Source of the DNA: G963556115 sp963675945
GTDB lineage: Bacteria > Planctomycetota > SZUA-567
Direction: 5' to 3'
NCBI GenBank assembly: GCA_963675945.1
Contig: OY780932.1
Coordinates: 3,410,001 to 3,474,000, forward strand
DNA length: 64,000 bases
Shown here: positions 46,622-56,040 of the stretch, one piece after another
Layout: the number at the start of each line of letters is the position of its first letter
Numbering within the stretch: the first letter of the stretch is position 1
Notes under the pieces: generated by a model
The model's database searches: none
What the model was told of the DNA's origin: nothing
The model's input: only the letters and a program-made list of their open reading frames with translations
Made by a program: the position numbers and the translations under genes

Positions 46622-47260
46622 CTATTCTTTATGGGCCTGCCAGATTGAGGTACTGAATTTACAGCTGGTAAACTCCGCCCGAAATGACGACTCCAGCGGA
46701 CTGCACGCATAAAGGCCAAACCGAACCGGTTTCTCCACCCCGGTATAAAAGGTCTCCTTGGCTTTGACCATATCGGTATCACCAAGCGCATGCAAATGGA
46801 ATACCCGTAGCTGCTGATACGAAGTACCTTCAAAGGAAAACTCCAGCAAAAAGTCTGCCCCTCTGCGGCTGAGGCGATACCAGATCATACCTGTATGCTC
46901 AATATCCTTGGTCGCCCAATCGGAATAACCGAGATTGGTTACCACACTACCGAGCCGACCATAACTCACATCCTCATGTTCAATAGAGGCCTTGAACCAG
47001 TTATCCGAATCCAGATACATAATCAGCCCAGCCTGATCAAAACGCTGCTGATAATCAAACTCAACCATACAACTGAAGGTAAAATTATCCGTGGTCTCAA
47101 AGAGAAAAGCCGGTGCATTATCATTCTGAAATCCATAATAGCTCCGCTGCCAGAAATCTGTCTGCGGATCGGTATAGATAATCATTTTTTCATTATCAAC
47201 CGAACAGCGCTCAGGCTTATATAGCCACTCCCCCTTACTCAGTTCAAAGTTATCACTCAT
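46622..47260 (-). CDS. DUF1349 concanavalin-like protein
   Basis: A 212-residue protein of the DUF1349 family, with a predicted jelly-roll/lectin-like beta sandwich. Recognisable parts are YTDPQTDFWQRSYYGFQNDNAPAFLF, FDQAGLIMYLDSDNWFKASIEHE and RFGLYACSP. No signal peptide, so probably cytoplasmic. Relatives occur next to sugar metabolism genes, but function is not established. I chose the ATG at 47260 (MSDNFEL) with AAAGGGTGGG upstream over the ATG eight codons earlier. Confidence 0.85.
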   Translation of the reverse strand: MSDNFELSKGEWLYKPERCSVDNEKMIIYTDPQTDFWQRSYYGFQNDNAPAFLFETTDNFTFSCMVEFDYQQRFDQAGLIMYLDSDNWFKASIEHEDVSYGRLGSVVTNLGYSDWATKDIEHTGMIWYRLSRRGADFLLEFSFEGTSYQQLRVFHLHALGDTDMVKAKETFYTGVEKPVRFGLYACSPLESSFRAEFTSCKFSTSIWQAHKE

Positions 47261-47310
47261 AACCCACCCTTTCACCCAGATCACCCAGAAATATTACCAG
47301 ATAAGACAGC

Positions 47311-47991
47311 CTAACTGTCATTATTTATTATATGCCCCATCTTGACCGAGAGCACCGCAAGTCCACTCGCTAGATCCTCCTGCTGCACTACGACATCCTT
47401 CGGCACCTTGAGTTTTACCGGAGTAAAATTCCAGATCCCGCGTATCCCCGCCTCAATCATCAAATCCGCCACTGCCTGCGCTGAATCCGAGGGTACACAT
47501 AGAATTGCCATCTGCAACTGCGTCCGTTGAACTATTTTCTGCAGATCTGCCAGAGGCAGTATGGGAATATCATTGATCTCAGTACCTACTATTGCCGGAT
47601 CAATATCAAAAGCAACCGGTATCTTGAGTCCATACTTTTTGAGTCCAGAATACCCGGAGAGGGCACTCCCCAGATGACCTACCCCGACCAGAGCCGCCTC
47701 GGACTTCGAATCCCAGGCAACAATAGCATTGATAGCCTCATACAATTCAGCCACATTATACCCGTACCGGGGTTTTCCCACATAGCCGGTAAAGGATAGA
47801 TCTTTGCGCACCCCGATTGGCTCAAGTCCCATCTCCTCAGCCAGTTGTTTGGAAGATATCGACTCCACACCCTCATGCTTACAGCGTCTGAGAATACGCA
47901 GATACATGGGCAAGCGGCGAATTGTTGGGATCTTGGCCACATTTCCCTTCTGATTCAGATCAAAGGCATTATTCGGTTTATTTTTTTTCAT
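47311..47991 (-). CDS. rex: Redox-sensing transcriptional repressor Rex
   Basis: Dimeric repressor that senses the NADH/NAD+ ratio and derepresses fermentation genes when NADH is high. 226 residues: winged helix (~20-85; SSKQLAEEMGLEPIGVRKDLSFTGYVGKPRYGYNV), then Rossmann domain with GVGHLGSAL (~102) and the domain-swapped C-terminal helix (~200-226). It lies downstream of adhE on the same strand, a typical Rex target. ATG start. Confidence 0.94.
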   Translation of the reverse strand: MKKNKPNNAFDLNQKGNVAKIPTIRRLPMYLRILRRCKHEGVESISSKQLAEEMGLEPIGVRKDLSFTGYVGKPRYGYNVAELYEAINAIVAWDSKSEAALVGVGHLGSALSGYSGLKKYGLKIPVAFDIDPAIVGTEINDIPILPLADLQKIVQRTQLQMAILCVPSDSAQAVADLMIEAGIRGIWNFTPVKLKVPKDVVVQQEDLASGLAVLSVKMGHIINNDS

Positions 47992-48047
47992 ACAATTCCC
48001 TCTCTATATATAGCCGATATAAAGAGTACAATTCACACAATACAAAC

Positions 48048-48139
48048 AACCTGTTAGCAGATAACAGGTTAATAATTTAGTCTTCTGCATTGCAACCTTT
48101 AAAAAAGGGAGGAAAAGAGGCAGCCATACAGAAGACTAA
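48048..48139 (-). other. Structured region between adhE and rex
   Basis: Two inverted repeats: AACCTGTTA/TAACAGGTT around GCAGA (48048-48070), and TTAGTCTTCTG/CAGAAGACTAA (48077-48087 with 48129-48139) enclosing 41 bases that contain a smaller CCTTT/AAAGG stem. They could end the adhE transcript or form a leader of rex. No strong T-tract follows. Confidence 0.5.
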
Positions 48140-48187
48140 TTTACACTAGCTTAAATATACATAAATATATGTACTATACAAGTCTTA

Positions 48188-50812
48188 TTACACAAGTTTT
48201 GGATCATAAGACTTCAGATAGAGCTCCTTGAGTTCGGCAATCAGCGGATAACGTGGGTTACCCCCAGTACACTGATCATCAAATGCCTGTACCGCCAGTT
48301 CATCAACTGCAGACTTGAACTCATGCTCATCAATACCGGCGTCTCTGATACTTGCAGGGATTCCGACCTTGGCCTTGAGTTCAGAAATTGCCTGCATCAG
48401 GCTCTTGACCAGTTCATCATCGGTCTTGCCCGGCAATTCAAGGTATCTGGCAACACGCGCATAACGCTCCTTACAGTTGGGATACTCATACTGAGAGAAT
48501 GCCGCCTGCTTGGTCGGAGCAGCAGAAGAGTTGAACTCAATCACCGCATTGATGAGTAACGCATTGGCCATACCATGTGGCAGGTGGAATCTGGCTCCCA
48601 GCTTGTGCGCCATTGAGTGGCAGATACCGAGGAACGCGTTGGCAAAAGCCATACCCGCCATCGTAGCCGCATTATGCACCTTCTCCCGCGCCACCAGATC
48701 CTTCTCTCCATCCTCATACGCTCTAGGCAAATACTTGAATAAAATACGGGTAGACTCCAGTGCCAGAGCATTGGTATAGTCACTGGCCATAATTCCGGCA
48801 ATAGCCTCAAGGCTGTGCGTAAGCGCGTCGATACCAGAGAAACCGGTCAAGGATTTAGGCATAGTCTTTACCAGATCGGTATCACAGATCGCAATATTCG
48901 GGGTCAACTCATAATCCGCCAGGGGATACTTCTTGCCGGTAGCATCATCAGTAACCACGGCAAAAGGCGTAACCTCACTACCGGTACCACTTGTGGTGGA
49001 GATTGCAACCATGAGCGCCTTCTTACCCATCTCCGGGAAGGTGTAGACACGTTTACGGATATCCATAAAGCGCATCGCCATGTCATCAAACTCAACTTCA
49101 GGATGCTCATACAGTACCCACATCATCTTGGCCGCATCCATCGGTGAACCGCCACCCACAGCTATAATGACATCGGGTTGATAGATCAGCATCTCCTCCA
49201 CCCCCTTATTGATCGTGGTCAGATCGGGATCGGGCTTTACCTCATAGAATACAGTTGAGTCGATGTTGAGTCCATCCAAATGTTTTTGAATTGTCTCCGG
49301 AATTCCCAGATCATAGAGCGGCTTGTCGGTAACGATAAACGCTCGTTTCTTACCTTTGAGGTCGGTAAGCGCTACCGGCAGGCAGCCGCGCTTGAAGTAG
49401 ATCTTCTCAGGTACACGAAACCAAAGCATATTCTCTCTTCTCTCTGCTACTGTCTTGACATTCATCAGGTGTTTAACTCCTACATTCTCACTCACACTGT
49501 TTCCACCCCAGCTACCACAACCAAGGGTCAGAGACGGCTCCAGTCTGAAGTTATAGACATCGCCGATCGCCCCTTGTGACGCAGGCTGATTGATTAAGAT
49601 TCGCCCGGCATTCATCAATTCGCCGTAGCCAACTATCCGCTCCTTATTATCGAGATTGGTATAGAGCACAGCGGTATGCCCGATACCACCAAACTCCAGC
49701 AGCGCCTTGGCGGTCTGCTCAGCCTTGGCAAAATCATCGGCTTTATACAGAGCCAGTACCGGAGAGAGCTTCTCAAAGCTGAACGGCTCTTCACGTCCGA
49801 CGACACTCACCTCACCCACCAAAACCTTGGTACTCACCGGAACGGTTACACCACCAAGTTCTGCAATCTTATACGCAGGCTGCCCGACGATTGCGGCATT
49901 GAGTTTTCCGTCTATAAGCAGCACTTTAGCAATCTTTGCCGCCTCTGCTTTGCTCAGGATATGCGCTCCACGCAGGGTTAACTCCTGCTTTACTTCATCA
50001 TATACATCCTTTACCACTACCAGTGACTGTTCAGAAGCACAGATCATACCATTATCAAAGGTCTTACTGATCAGTACAGAGTTCACCGCCATCTTGATAT
50101 CTGCGGTCTCATCAATCAACGCTGGCGTATTTCCTGCACCTACCCCGAGTGCCGGCTTACCGCAAGAATATGCCGCCTTTACCATACCCGGACCACCAGT
50201 AGCCAGAATAATATCCACCTCAGGATGATTCATAAGCTGCTGTGAGAGTGCTACCGTCGGCTCTTCAATATACCCTATAATCCCTTCCGGCGCTCCGGCC
50301 GCAACCGCTGCGTCGAGAACAATCTGTGCGGCCTTGCAAGTAGCTTTCTTAGCACGTGGGTGTGGTGAGAAGACGATTGCATTCCTCGTCTTGAGGGCAA
50401 TAAGCGATTTGAAGATTGCAGTAGAGGTCGGATTGGTTGTTGGCACCACCCCACCGATTATACCGATAGGCTCCGCTACCTTGCGAATACCAAACTCTGT
50501 GTCATCTTCGAGTACACCACAGGTTTTGGCATTCTTAAACTTGTTATAGATAAATTCTGAAGCGAAATGATTCTTGATTACCTTGTCCTCGGCAACGCCC
50601 ATACCTGTCTCTTCACGAGCCAGCAGTGCCAGCTCAATACGCGCACTAGCTGCAGCCATCGCAGCTTCCTTGAAGATCTTGTCAACCTGATCCTGGGTAT
50701 AAGTAGCATAAACCTTCTGCGCTTCCTTGGCTTTAGCAATCACCGCTTCCAGATTTGCTTCGGCCGCATTCTGTTCCGGCTCAGCCTTTGCCGCTGTCTT
50801 TTTAACCACCAT
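48188..50812 (-). CDS. adhE: Bifunctional acetaldehyde-CoA/alcohol dehydrogenase AdhE
   Basis: Fermentative enzyme reducing acetyl-CoA to acetaldehyde and then ethanol, re-oxidising two NADH. The N-terminal aldehyde dehydrogenase domain (~30-450) has the catalytic Cys in FDNGMICASEQ. The C-terminal Fe-dependent alcohol dehydrogenase (~465-874) has GGGSPMDAAKMMW, TTSGTGSEVTPF and the metal-binding HSMAHKLGARFHLPHG. ATG at 50812 follows AAAGGAGG exactly; the in-frame GTG 17 codons upstream precedes it. 874 residues is normal. A basic Ala-rich N-terminus (VVKKTAAKAEPEQNAAEA) precedes the domain. Confidence 0.97.
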   Translation of the reverse strand: MVVKKTAAKAEPEQNAAEANLEAVIAKAKEAQKVYATYTQDQVDKIFKEAAMAAASARIELALLAREETGMGVAEDKVIKNHFASEFIYNKFKNAKTCGVLEDDTEFGIRKVAEPIGIIGGVVPTTNPTSTAIFKSLIALKTRNAIVFSPHPRAKKATCKAAQIVLDAAVAAGAPEGIIGYIEEPTVALSQQLMNHPEVDIILATGGPGMVKAAYSCGKPALGVGAGNTPALIDETADIKMAVNSVLISKTFDNGMICASEQSLVVVKDVYDEVKQELTLRGAHILSKAEAAKIAKVLLIDGKLNAAIVGQPAYKIAELGGVTVPVSTKVLVGEVSVVGREEPFSFEKLSPVLALYKADDFAKAEQTAKALLEFGGIGHTAVLYTNLDNKERIVGYGELMNAGRILINQPASQGAIGDVYNFRLEPSLTLGCGSWGGNSVSENVGVKHLMNVKTVAERRENMLWFRVPEKIYFKRGCLPVALTDLKGKKRAFIVTDKPLYDLGIPETIQKHLDGLNIDSTVFYEVKPDPDLTTINKGVEEMLIYQPDVIIAVGGGSPMDAAKMMWVLYEHPEVEFDDMAMRFMDIRKRVYTFPEMGKKALMVAISTTSGTGSEVTPFAVVTDDATGKKYPLADYELTPNIAICDTDLVKTMPKSLTGFSGIDALTHSLEAIAGIMASDYTNALALESTRILFKYLPRAYEDGEKDLVAREKVHNAATMAGMAFANAFLGICHSMAHKLGARFHLPHGMANALLINAVIEFNSSAAPTKQAAFSQYEYPNCKERYARVARYLELPGKTDDELVKSLMQAISELKAKVGIPASIRDAGIDEHEFKSAVDELAVQAFDDQCTGGNPRYPLIAELKELYLKSYDPKLV

Positions 50813-50921
50813 GTCTTTCCTCCTTTTATAAATAACACATGTAAGATGCAATAATACAACCACTCAATCTTAACCTAGCGCTGGCCAGGGTACTACATGT
50901 TCAACACCCTTAACCAATACT

Positions 50922-50947
50922 TATATCGATATCTTATTATCGATATA
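50922..50947 (-). promoter_or_regulatory. Inverted-repeat operator in the adhE promoter region
   Basis: TATATCGATA and TATCGATATA are perfect inverted 10-base arms separated by six bases, starting just downstream of the adhE -10 box. A third TATCGATA lies at 50997-51004, upstream of the -35. A repressor bound here would block transcription. Rex is the obvious candidate from context, though the sequence differs from the TTGTGA-type Rex consensus. Confidence 0.6.
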
Positions 50948-50950
50948 GAA

Positions 50951-50978
50951 AGTATAACAGTAATTCCCAGGCAATCAA
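50951..50978 (-). promoter_or_regulatory. Sigma70-type promoter of adhE
   Basis: On the minus strand, TTGATT (50973-50978) and TATACT (50951-50956) are 16 bases apart. The predicted 5' leader is ~130 bases. Confidence 0.65.
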
Positions 50979-51147
50979 GAGAAAAGATATTTTTTTATCG
51001 ATATTTAATAAAATAGGTGTGTCTGATCAATACAGGCACACCTATAAACAATTAATAAATAAGATATTACAATCAATTAAAGTAATACATATTAATTCAA
51101 AATAAGTTTATAATATAATTATTACTCTTGCGCAATGCATATATTTT

Positions 51148-52239
51148 CTACTTCCAATGCAACAATCGCTCCATGATATCATCCTGAACATTCCGAGCTG
51201 CATCGATACAGAGGAAGATTCCTTCAGGAGCCACCTCGTCCATAAAGTGTTCAAGCTCATCAACTTTGAGATATACCACTACGGATTTTCCCTGCGACTG
51301 TATCAACTTGATGAGTCCAACCCATTGCATTATCGGCGCATCATTGCCCAAGCCCTGTTCCCACTGAATCGCCTTCAAATTCTCAATACCCAGTATTGAC
51401 TCAATGTGATTGGCCACGCCCTTTCCGTCCATATGAAAGATTACACGATCCATCATCTTGGCCTCAAACTCCAGAGCCGGTTTACAGAACTCGGTAAAGA
51501 TATCCCCCGCCACCAGGCTGGAAAAATCAGCTTGAATAATATGGTTTTTTCCGGCAAAGGTCGGTAGTGCAAGCCAGGACGCAGAAGGATGACCATGTTC
51601 AACACTTATAAGATTGTAAAATGTATCATAGATATTTCTGAAGTCACGCTGCGGTATTTTCAGAAGATTATGTACCGCATCAGGGAAGTTAACCAGATCC
51701 CGACACAGATTCTCCGGCTCTATCCAACCTGCAAGGGTATCGATACCGGTAGACCAGCTAGTAAGCCCCACTATATACCGGTTTTTACACTTCTCAAGGG
51801 CGATTCTGGTCTGCTCCAACAGGTTCTGATAATATATATTATCCTCGGAGAATACCAGCTTCTGTACTTCATACAGATCTTCGGCATTACGCAGTTTGGG
51901 CTTGGCCCACGCCGACACTTCGCAGAACTCAAGCTCCATCCCGTAAAACGCGCCGTAAATCTCAGTACCCAGATTTGGCCAGAACACCGGAAAGGTCTCA
52001 CCCTTAGGACTCAGCCTCTCAAGCCGCTGGATTGCCGTATCCACTTGATACTCTGCATCCAGCCACCGCGCTTTGAAGCTGTCCCATTTGCTCTTATCCA
52101 ACTCTACACTCTCATCATAGAGCCGGTGATAACTTGCAAATCTTACCGGCGGTCTATCCAATACTTCGCCTTCAAACCAGGCTTCAACCCGCTTCAGCGC
52201 ACCTGCATAATCCTGCATAGTCTTAATTCCAAAGCTCAT
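51148..52239 (-). CDS. Uroporphyrinogen decarboxylase-like (URO-D superfamily) protein
   Basis: A 363-residue TIM-barrel protein of the URO-D/corrinoid methyltransferase superfamily. Recognisable features are the N-terminal RVEAWFEGEVLDRPPV segment, the glycine-poor barrel strands, VIFHMDGKGVANHIESIL (a conserved H-x-D-G in the relatives) and IQWEQGLGNDAPIMQWV. True HemE motifs (GPWT, heme-pathway Arg pattern) are absent, so haem synthesis is unlikely. Related proteins act in methyl transfer or unknown catabolism. ATG follows AAGGAGG. Divergent from an AraC regulator that may control it. Confidence 0.8.
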   Translation of the reverse strand: MSFGIKTMQDYAGALKRVEAWFEGEVLDRPPVRFASYHRLYDESVELDKSKWDSFKARWLDAEYQVDTAIQRLERLSPKGETFPVFWPNLGTEIYGAFYGMELEFCEVSAWAKPKLRNAEDLYEVQKLVFSEDNIYYQNLLEQTRIALEKCKNRYIVGLTSWSTGIDTLAGWIEPENLCRDLVNFPDAVHNLLKIPQRDFRNIYDTFYNLISVEHGHPSASWLALPTFAGKNHIIQADFSSLVAGDIFTEFCKPALEFEAKMMDRVIFHMDGKGVANHIESILGIENLKAIQWEQGLGNDAPIMQWVGLIKLIQSQGKSVVVYLKVDELEHFMDEVAPEGIFLCIDAARNVQDDIMERLLHWK

Positions 52240-52384
52240 GATAATCCTCCTTATTCAGTCTACAACCGCCAGAAGAACCAGCCTCTAAGTGTAATTTACC
52301 CTGTAGCATACGCCTAAACAATTGCATATCTACCGGAAATAATACATAATATACTTATTCTGCGTTGAGACGAGGAGGCGAGAG

Positions 52385-53245
52385 ATGTGTACTGCTGAAA
52401 ACAATGATAGAATAACAAACCAAATTATGCAGATTGAAGAATCGCGACTGCAATATTTGCGTAAGTTATACCCTTTATCCGAACTAATGATTAATTCGCT
52501 TGAGTACTATCAAAATACCGCCTCAGACCTTACAAGAAACGATAATGCAGCAGGTACACTCCTACTGCTGCATAGCGGTGAAGGACGAATAGCCTACACC
52601 CACGCAACATATACGCTGACAGGCGGTTCTTTTATTTTTATCCCCCCGGCTACGCCCTACCGCATAAGCCAGGCGCAAAACTTGAAGCTCTACAGACTCT
52701 GCTTTTCCGGCAAACTCTGCCAGTTCCTTGCCACTAAAACCTCTACTTCATTCTGCAAGCCTACCTTTACCCCAGAACTACATACCCTTGAGGAAAAGCT
52801 GAATCAAATCCTCCAGCAACTCGGACAAAGGCAGGATTCCGAAGCACTCACCTATAACTCCATGCTTCTCTGGTCAATACTGGCCGAACTACTATTCAAT
52901 ACAGCTATCAGCGGAACAGACAGTGCGCCAAACCCCATAGAATCAACCATAATCTTTATGGAGAAGAACCTCAATCTTGACCTCACTCTGGAAGAACTAG
53001 CGACAAAAGCCGGCTATTCACCTTCGCACTTCAGCGCCATATTCAAAGAAGAGACCGGCGAATCACCGATCACCTTCTTTATCAATCTCAAAATGCAACT
53101 CGCCTGCGAATACCTCAAACAGACCAGCAAGTCGGTAAAAGAGATATCCTATATCCTCGGCTATAGCAACCAATACTACTTCTCTCGCCTCTTCAAGACC
53201 CATATAGGCCTCAGCCCGTCGGATTATCGCGTGCAATTCAGCTAG
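52385..53245 (+). CDS. AraC-family transcriptional regulator
   Basis: A 286-residue regulator. The N-terminal cupin-like effector domain (~55-135) includes LLLLHSGEGRIAY and GGSFIFIPPATPYRI. The C-terminal AraC DNA-binding domain (~185-285) has two helix-turn-helix units: LTLEELATKAGYSPSHFSAIFKEETGESP and KEISYILGYSNQYYFSRLFKTHIGLSPSDYR. ATG with GAGGAGGCGAG. It diverges from the URO-D-like gene with ~145 bases between; local regulation of that gene is a reasonable inference. The effector is probably a small sugar-like molecule. Confidence 0.92.
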   Translation: MCTAENNDRITNQIMQIEESRLQYLRKLYPLSELMINSLEYYQNTASDLTRNDNAAGTLLLLHSGEGRIAYTHATYTLTGGSFIFIPPATPYRISQAQNLKLYRLCFSGKLCQFLATKTSTSFCKPTFTPELHTLEEKLNQILQQLGQRQDSEALTYNSMLLWSILAELLFNTAISGTDSAPNPIESTIIFMEKNLNLDLTLEELATKAGYSPSHFSAIFKEETGESPITFFINLKMQLACEYLKQTSKSVKEISYILGYSNQYYFSRLFKTHIGLSPSDYRVQFS

Positions 53246-53365
53246 CTAAGAAAAAACCACTTATGTCAACTCACGCTCAATCTGCGGTAAAACAATAATG
53301 CGCCAATACCCGGCATTTAGCTATTAACCAGTCTATAATTCATTCAGAATACAAATTGCTTGACA

Positions 53366-54031
53366 CTAGACCTCACTACAAAGATAATCCGCCAATTCTG
53401 CCGGTGTCTCAACAATCAGATCTGCCCCATGCTCCTCAAGCTCTTGCCGGCTTCTGAATCCCCATAACACCCCACAGGCAAACATCCCGGCATTCTTAGC
53501 CGTCTGCATATCCACCGAGCTGTCACCAATATAAATCCCCTTTTCAAGACCAGCCCCTGCCTCTTCAGCAACCAACCTTACCCCGGCCGAATCCGGTTTA
53601 CCAGCAACCCCTTCGCGTTTACCTCTAAACGCTTTAAATCCATATGGCGCAAAGTACCTCTCCTCGATATCGCTCATATAGCGATCTGGCTTATTCGAGA
53701 GTACCGCCATAATTACACCGGTAGCTGCAATTCTGGCCAACGCTGCTTCAATCCCGGGATATACCCTGGTCTTCACGTGGCAATTTGCCGCATAAATCTC
53801 TGAAAACTCAGCATGCACCTTATGAATAATCTCTTCACAACGCGCAGTCTCGGGTAAGGCCTGGGTAATCAAATTGAGTGCGCCTTTACCGATGATGGTG
53901 TAGTAACTAGTGTACGGCAATTCTCTATAACCGTTATTCTTGAGTGCGGCATTTACCGAATCCGCCAGATCCTCCAGGGTATTCAGTAATGTTCCATCAA
54001 GATCAAATACTATAAAATCAAATTTACTCAT
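53366..54031 (-). CDS. HAD-superfamily phosphatase (phosphoglycolate phosphatase-like)
   Basis: A 221-residue HAD hydrolase with motif I DLDGTLLNT (nucleophile Asp), motif II VLSNKP, motif III Lys (AGKPDSAGVRL) and motif IV GDSSVDMQTAKNAG. The helical cap (~18-85) is the Gph/PpaX type. Substrate could be phosphoglycolate or another small phosphate ester. Start at the ATG (54031) after GAGGTGA; the upstream GTG overlaps that site. It overlaps the end of cca by 8 bases, so the two are co-translated. Confidence 0.9.
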   Translation of the reverse strand: MSKFDFIVFDLDGTLLNTLEDLADSVNAALKNNGYRELPYTSYYTIIGKGALNLITQALPETARCEEIIHKVHAEFSEIYAANCHVKTRVYPGIEAALARIAATGVIMAVLSNKPDRYMSDIEERYFAPYGFKAFRGKREGVAGKPDSAGVRLVAEEAGAGLEKGIYIGDSSVDMQTAKNAGMFACGVLWGFRSRQELEEHGADLIVETPAELADYLCSEV

Positions 54032-55382
54032 CTTCACCTCTTTCCAGCTTTTTCTCTATCTTCAAATAATATTCCTTGAACCAATCAAGCGCCGCTTCCC
54101 GCGTAGTAACCAAGCCTTCAAGCTGAGCATCTTTGAGTGCATGCAGTATGCGGCTGAACAACGGACCGGGTTCATAACCCAGAGTAATAAGATCATTACC
54201 AGTCAATAATGCAGGTGCTTCAGGCGGGCGATTCCTCTCTTCCTCAAGTGCCGAGACTCCGAAATAATACGTATCCAGCAGTGCATGGCTAGAGGCGCAG
54301 TCTATGCGGTGCAGCTCCAGGTGCAGCGGGAAAAACGGATCCTGCAAAAATCTACGTCGTTTGGGTAAGCGCATCTTTTCCAGACTTGAAAAATGCATAT
54401 GCCTCCCAATCAATTCATGTACCGTTTCAATCACCTTTTTCGGACGTTTGAAGCGGGTAAGAATACAATCACTCATCTCAGCGCTGAGATAATCATGCCT
54501 ATTGAACCGTATACGCCCATCGACAGTTATAACCCGGGGTTTAGCTATATCATGGAGAAGAATAGCCCAGGCCAGTACCTCCCGCTCAAACGCCCCCACC
54601 GGCAAATTCTCTGCAAACATCCCCAGCATAATTTCAGTATGGGTAAAGACATCCCCCTCTGGATGAAACTCCGGTGGTTGCGGGCAGCCGCGCAGCTCTA
54701 TAGCTTCCGGCAACACATGCTGCAATAGATTTGTCAAGTAGAGCAAGGACAGCACCCTACCGGCACCTTTACAGCAGAGCATTTTGAGTAATTCGGAACT
54801 AACCCGCTCCACACTCACCGTACGCACCAACCCAGCCAGTTCTGTTACCGCAGCCAAGGTATTCTTCTCAATCTCAAAACCAGTCTTCAGAGCAAAACGT
54901 ACCGCGCGCAGTAAGCGCAAATGATCCTCCAGAAACCGACTTCGCGCTTCACCAACAGTCCGAATTACCCGTAATTCCAGGTCTTCTCTTCCCCCGACAT
55001 AATCCAGCACTTTATCCCGTGCCGGGTCATAAAGAAGCGCATTGATAGTAAAGTCTCTCCGTTTGACATCTTCCTCTGCGGTTGCAAACTCCACACTCTC
55101 AGGCTTACGTCCATCAATGTACGCACCATCACTGCGAAAGGTTGCCACTTCATACTCATCCCCGGCCAGCACCACAATAATAACCCCAAAAGCCTTACCG
55201 ACAGCGACTGTCTTGGCGAAGAGGCCTTCAACCACCTCCGGCAAAGCTGAAGTTACAATATCCCAATCCTCGCTTTCTTCACCAAGCAAATAATCTCGCA
55301 CACACCCTCCCACCAGGTATGCCTCATACCCAGAGTCTTTGAGACGGTTTATAATAAATTCAGCGTTGGGGTCTACTCGCAT
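54024..55382 (-). CDS. cca: CCA tRNA nucleotidyltransferase (HD-containing class II)
   Basis: Adds or repairs the 3' CCA of tRNAs. The head domain has YLVGGCVRDYLLGEESEDWDIVTSA (GGxVRD and DxD-type motif); then come RRDFTINALLYDP, the nucleotide-selecting RFLEDHLRLLRAVRFALK motif, and an HD domain (HTEIMLGMFAENL, LLHDIAKP) in the C-terminal half. I chose the ATG at 55382, with AGGAAG six bases upstream, giving 452 residues; earlier in-frame starts lie within the preceding terminator hairpin. Confidence 0.93.
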   Translation of the reverse strand: MRVDPNAEFIINRLKDSGYEAYLVGGCVRDYLLGEESEDWDIVTSALPEVVEGLFAKTVAVGKAFGVIIVVLAGDEYEVATFRSDGAYIDGRKPESVEFATAEEDVKRRDFTINALLYDPARDKVLDYVGGREDLELRVIRTVGEARSRFLEDHLRLLRAVRFALKTGFEIEKNTLAAVTELAGLVRTVSVERVSSELLKMLCCKGAGRVLSLLYLTNLLQHVLPEAIELRGCPQPPEFHPEGDVFTHTEIMLGMFAENLPVGAFEREVLAWAILLHDIAKPRVITVDGRIRFNRHDYLSAEMSDCILTRFKRPKKVIETVHELIGRHMHFSSLEKMRLPKRRRFLQDPFFPLHLELHRIDCASSHALLDTYYFGVSALEEERNRPPEAPALLTGNDLITLGYEPGPLFSRILHALKDAQLEGLVTTREAALDWFKEYYLKIEKKLERGEDE

Positions 55383-55409
55383 AAATTCTTCCTGCATATA
55401 AAATAAATA

Positions 55410-55432
55410 ACGGTCGGTATCAAACCGACCGT
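55410..55432 (-). terminator. Terminator between the small acidic membrane protein gene and cca
   Basis: Stem ACGGTCGGT / ACCGACCGT (9 bp) around a five-base loop, followed on the minus strand by TTATTTATTTTAT. It lies ~25 bases after the upstream stop. Confidence 0.75.
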
Positions 55433-55457
55433 AAACCATACTATCAGCTTATGCTGA

Positions 55458-56006
55458 CTAAAACAATACCTTAATAAGATAACCCAGAACCAAAATTATA
55501 AAGAAAGCAAAAAAGACCACCAGCGATTTACCCATTAAGCCATTATTCAAGCTCGATAGTCTGCGTTTAGTTTCAGACTTACAAATATTATTACGAACTG
55601 CGGTGAACATCGCAAATCCCTGTTTTTCCAGAGGACTACAAATCTTGATTATCTTTTCATCTAGTTCGGTATCTGCTTCAGCGTCTACCTCTTCAATATT
55701 CTGCGGCTTATCCTGATTCTGTTGTAGAACCGACATTGAGCAAGCTGCCAAAGAACCCACAGTCAAATCTTCACTCTCGGTAACCGCTACATCATCACCA
55801 GCAAATTCCACTTCAACAATATCAACATCATACTCGGAATCCAGCTCGACGACTTCAACCCGATACTCCTCTACGTGGTCGTCTTGCTCAACCTCCACTC
55901 TATATGCTGCAGCACATTCTGCAACCAGTTCAACAAATACTTCGTCAAACCCAGACTCATTTACCAGATCTACATTGAGATCTTCTACATAAATCGTATT
56001 ATTCAA
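55458..56006 (-). CDS. Acidic tail-anchored membrane protein, unknown function
   Basis: 182 residues. Residues 1-115 are strongly acidic, rich in Val, Glu and Asp (runs such as RVEVEQDDHVEEYRVEVVELD), ~120-155 are neutral to basic, and the last ~20 (LVVFFAFFIILVLGYLIKVLF) form a C-terminal membrane helix. No known domain recognised. The start is TTG: an in-frame stop occurs four codons upstream and no ATG is available. It lies 34 bases after the acidic repeat gene and is probably co-transcribed with it, then terminated before cca. Confidence 0.65.
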   Translation of the reverse strand: MNNTIYVEDLNVDLVNESGFDEVFVELVAECAAAYRVEVEQDDHVEEYRVEVVELDSEYDVDIVEVEFAGDDVAVTESEDLTVGSLAACSMSVLQQNQDKPQNIEEVDAEADTELDEKIIKICSPLEKQGFAMFTAVRNNICKSETKRRLSSLNNGLMGKSLVVFFAFFIILVLGYLIKVLF

Positions 56007-56040
56007 TTTTTTTACTTACCACTAACAATTATCTTATACA

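Noticed and set aside
48077..48139. Possible tRNA or riboswitch between adhE and rex
   Set aside because: The pairing does not form a cloverleaf and matches no riboswitch core I can recognise; kept only as a structured region.
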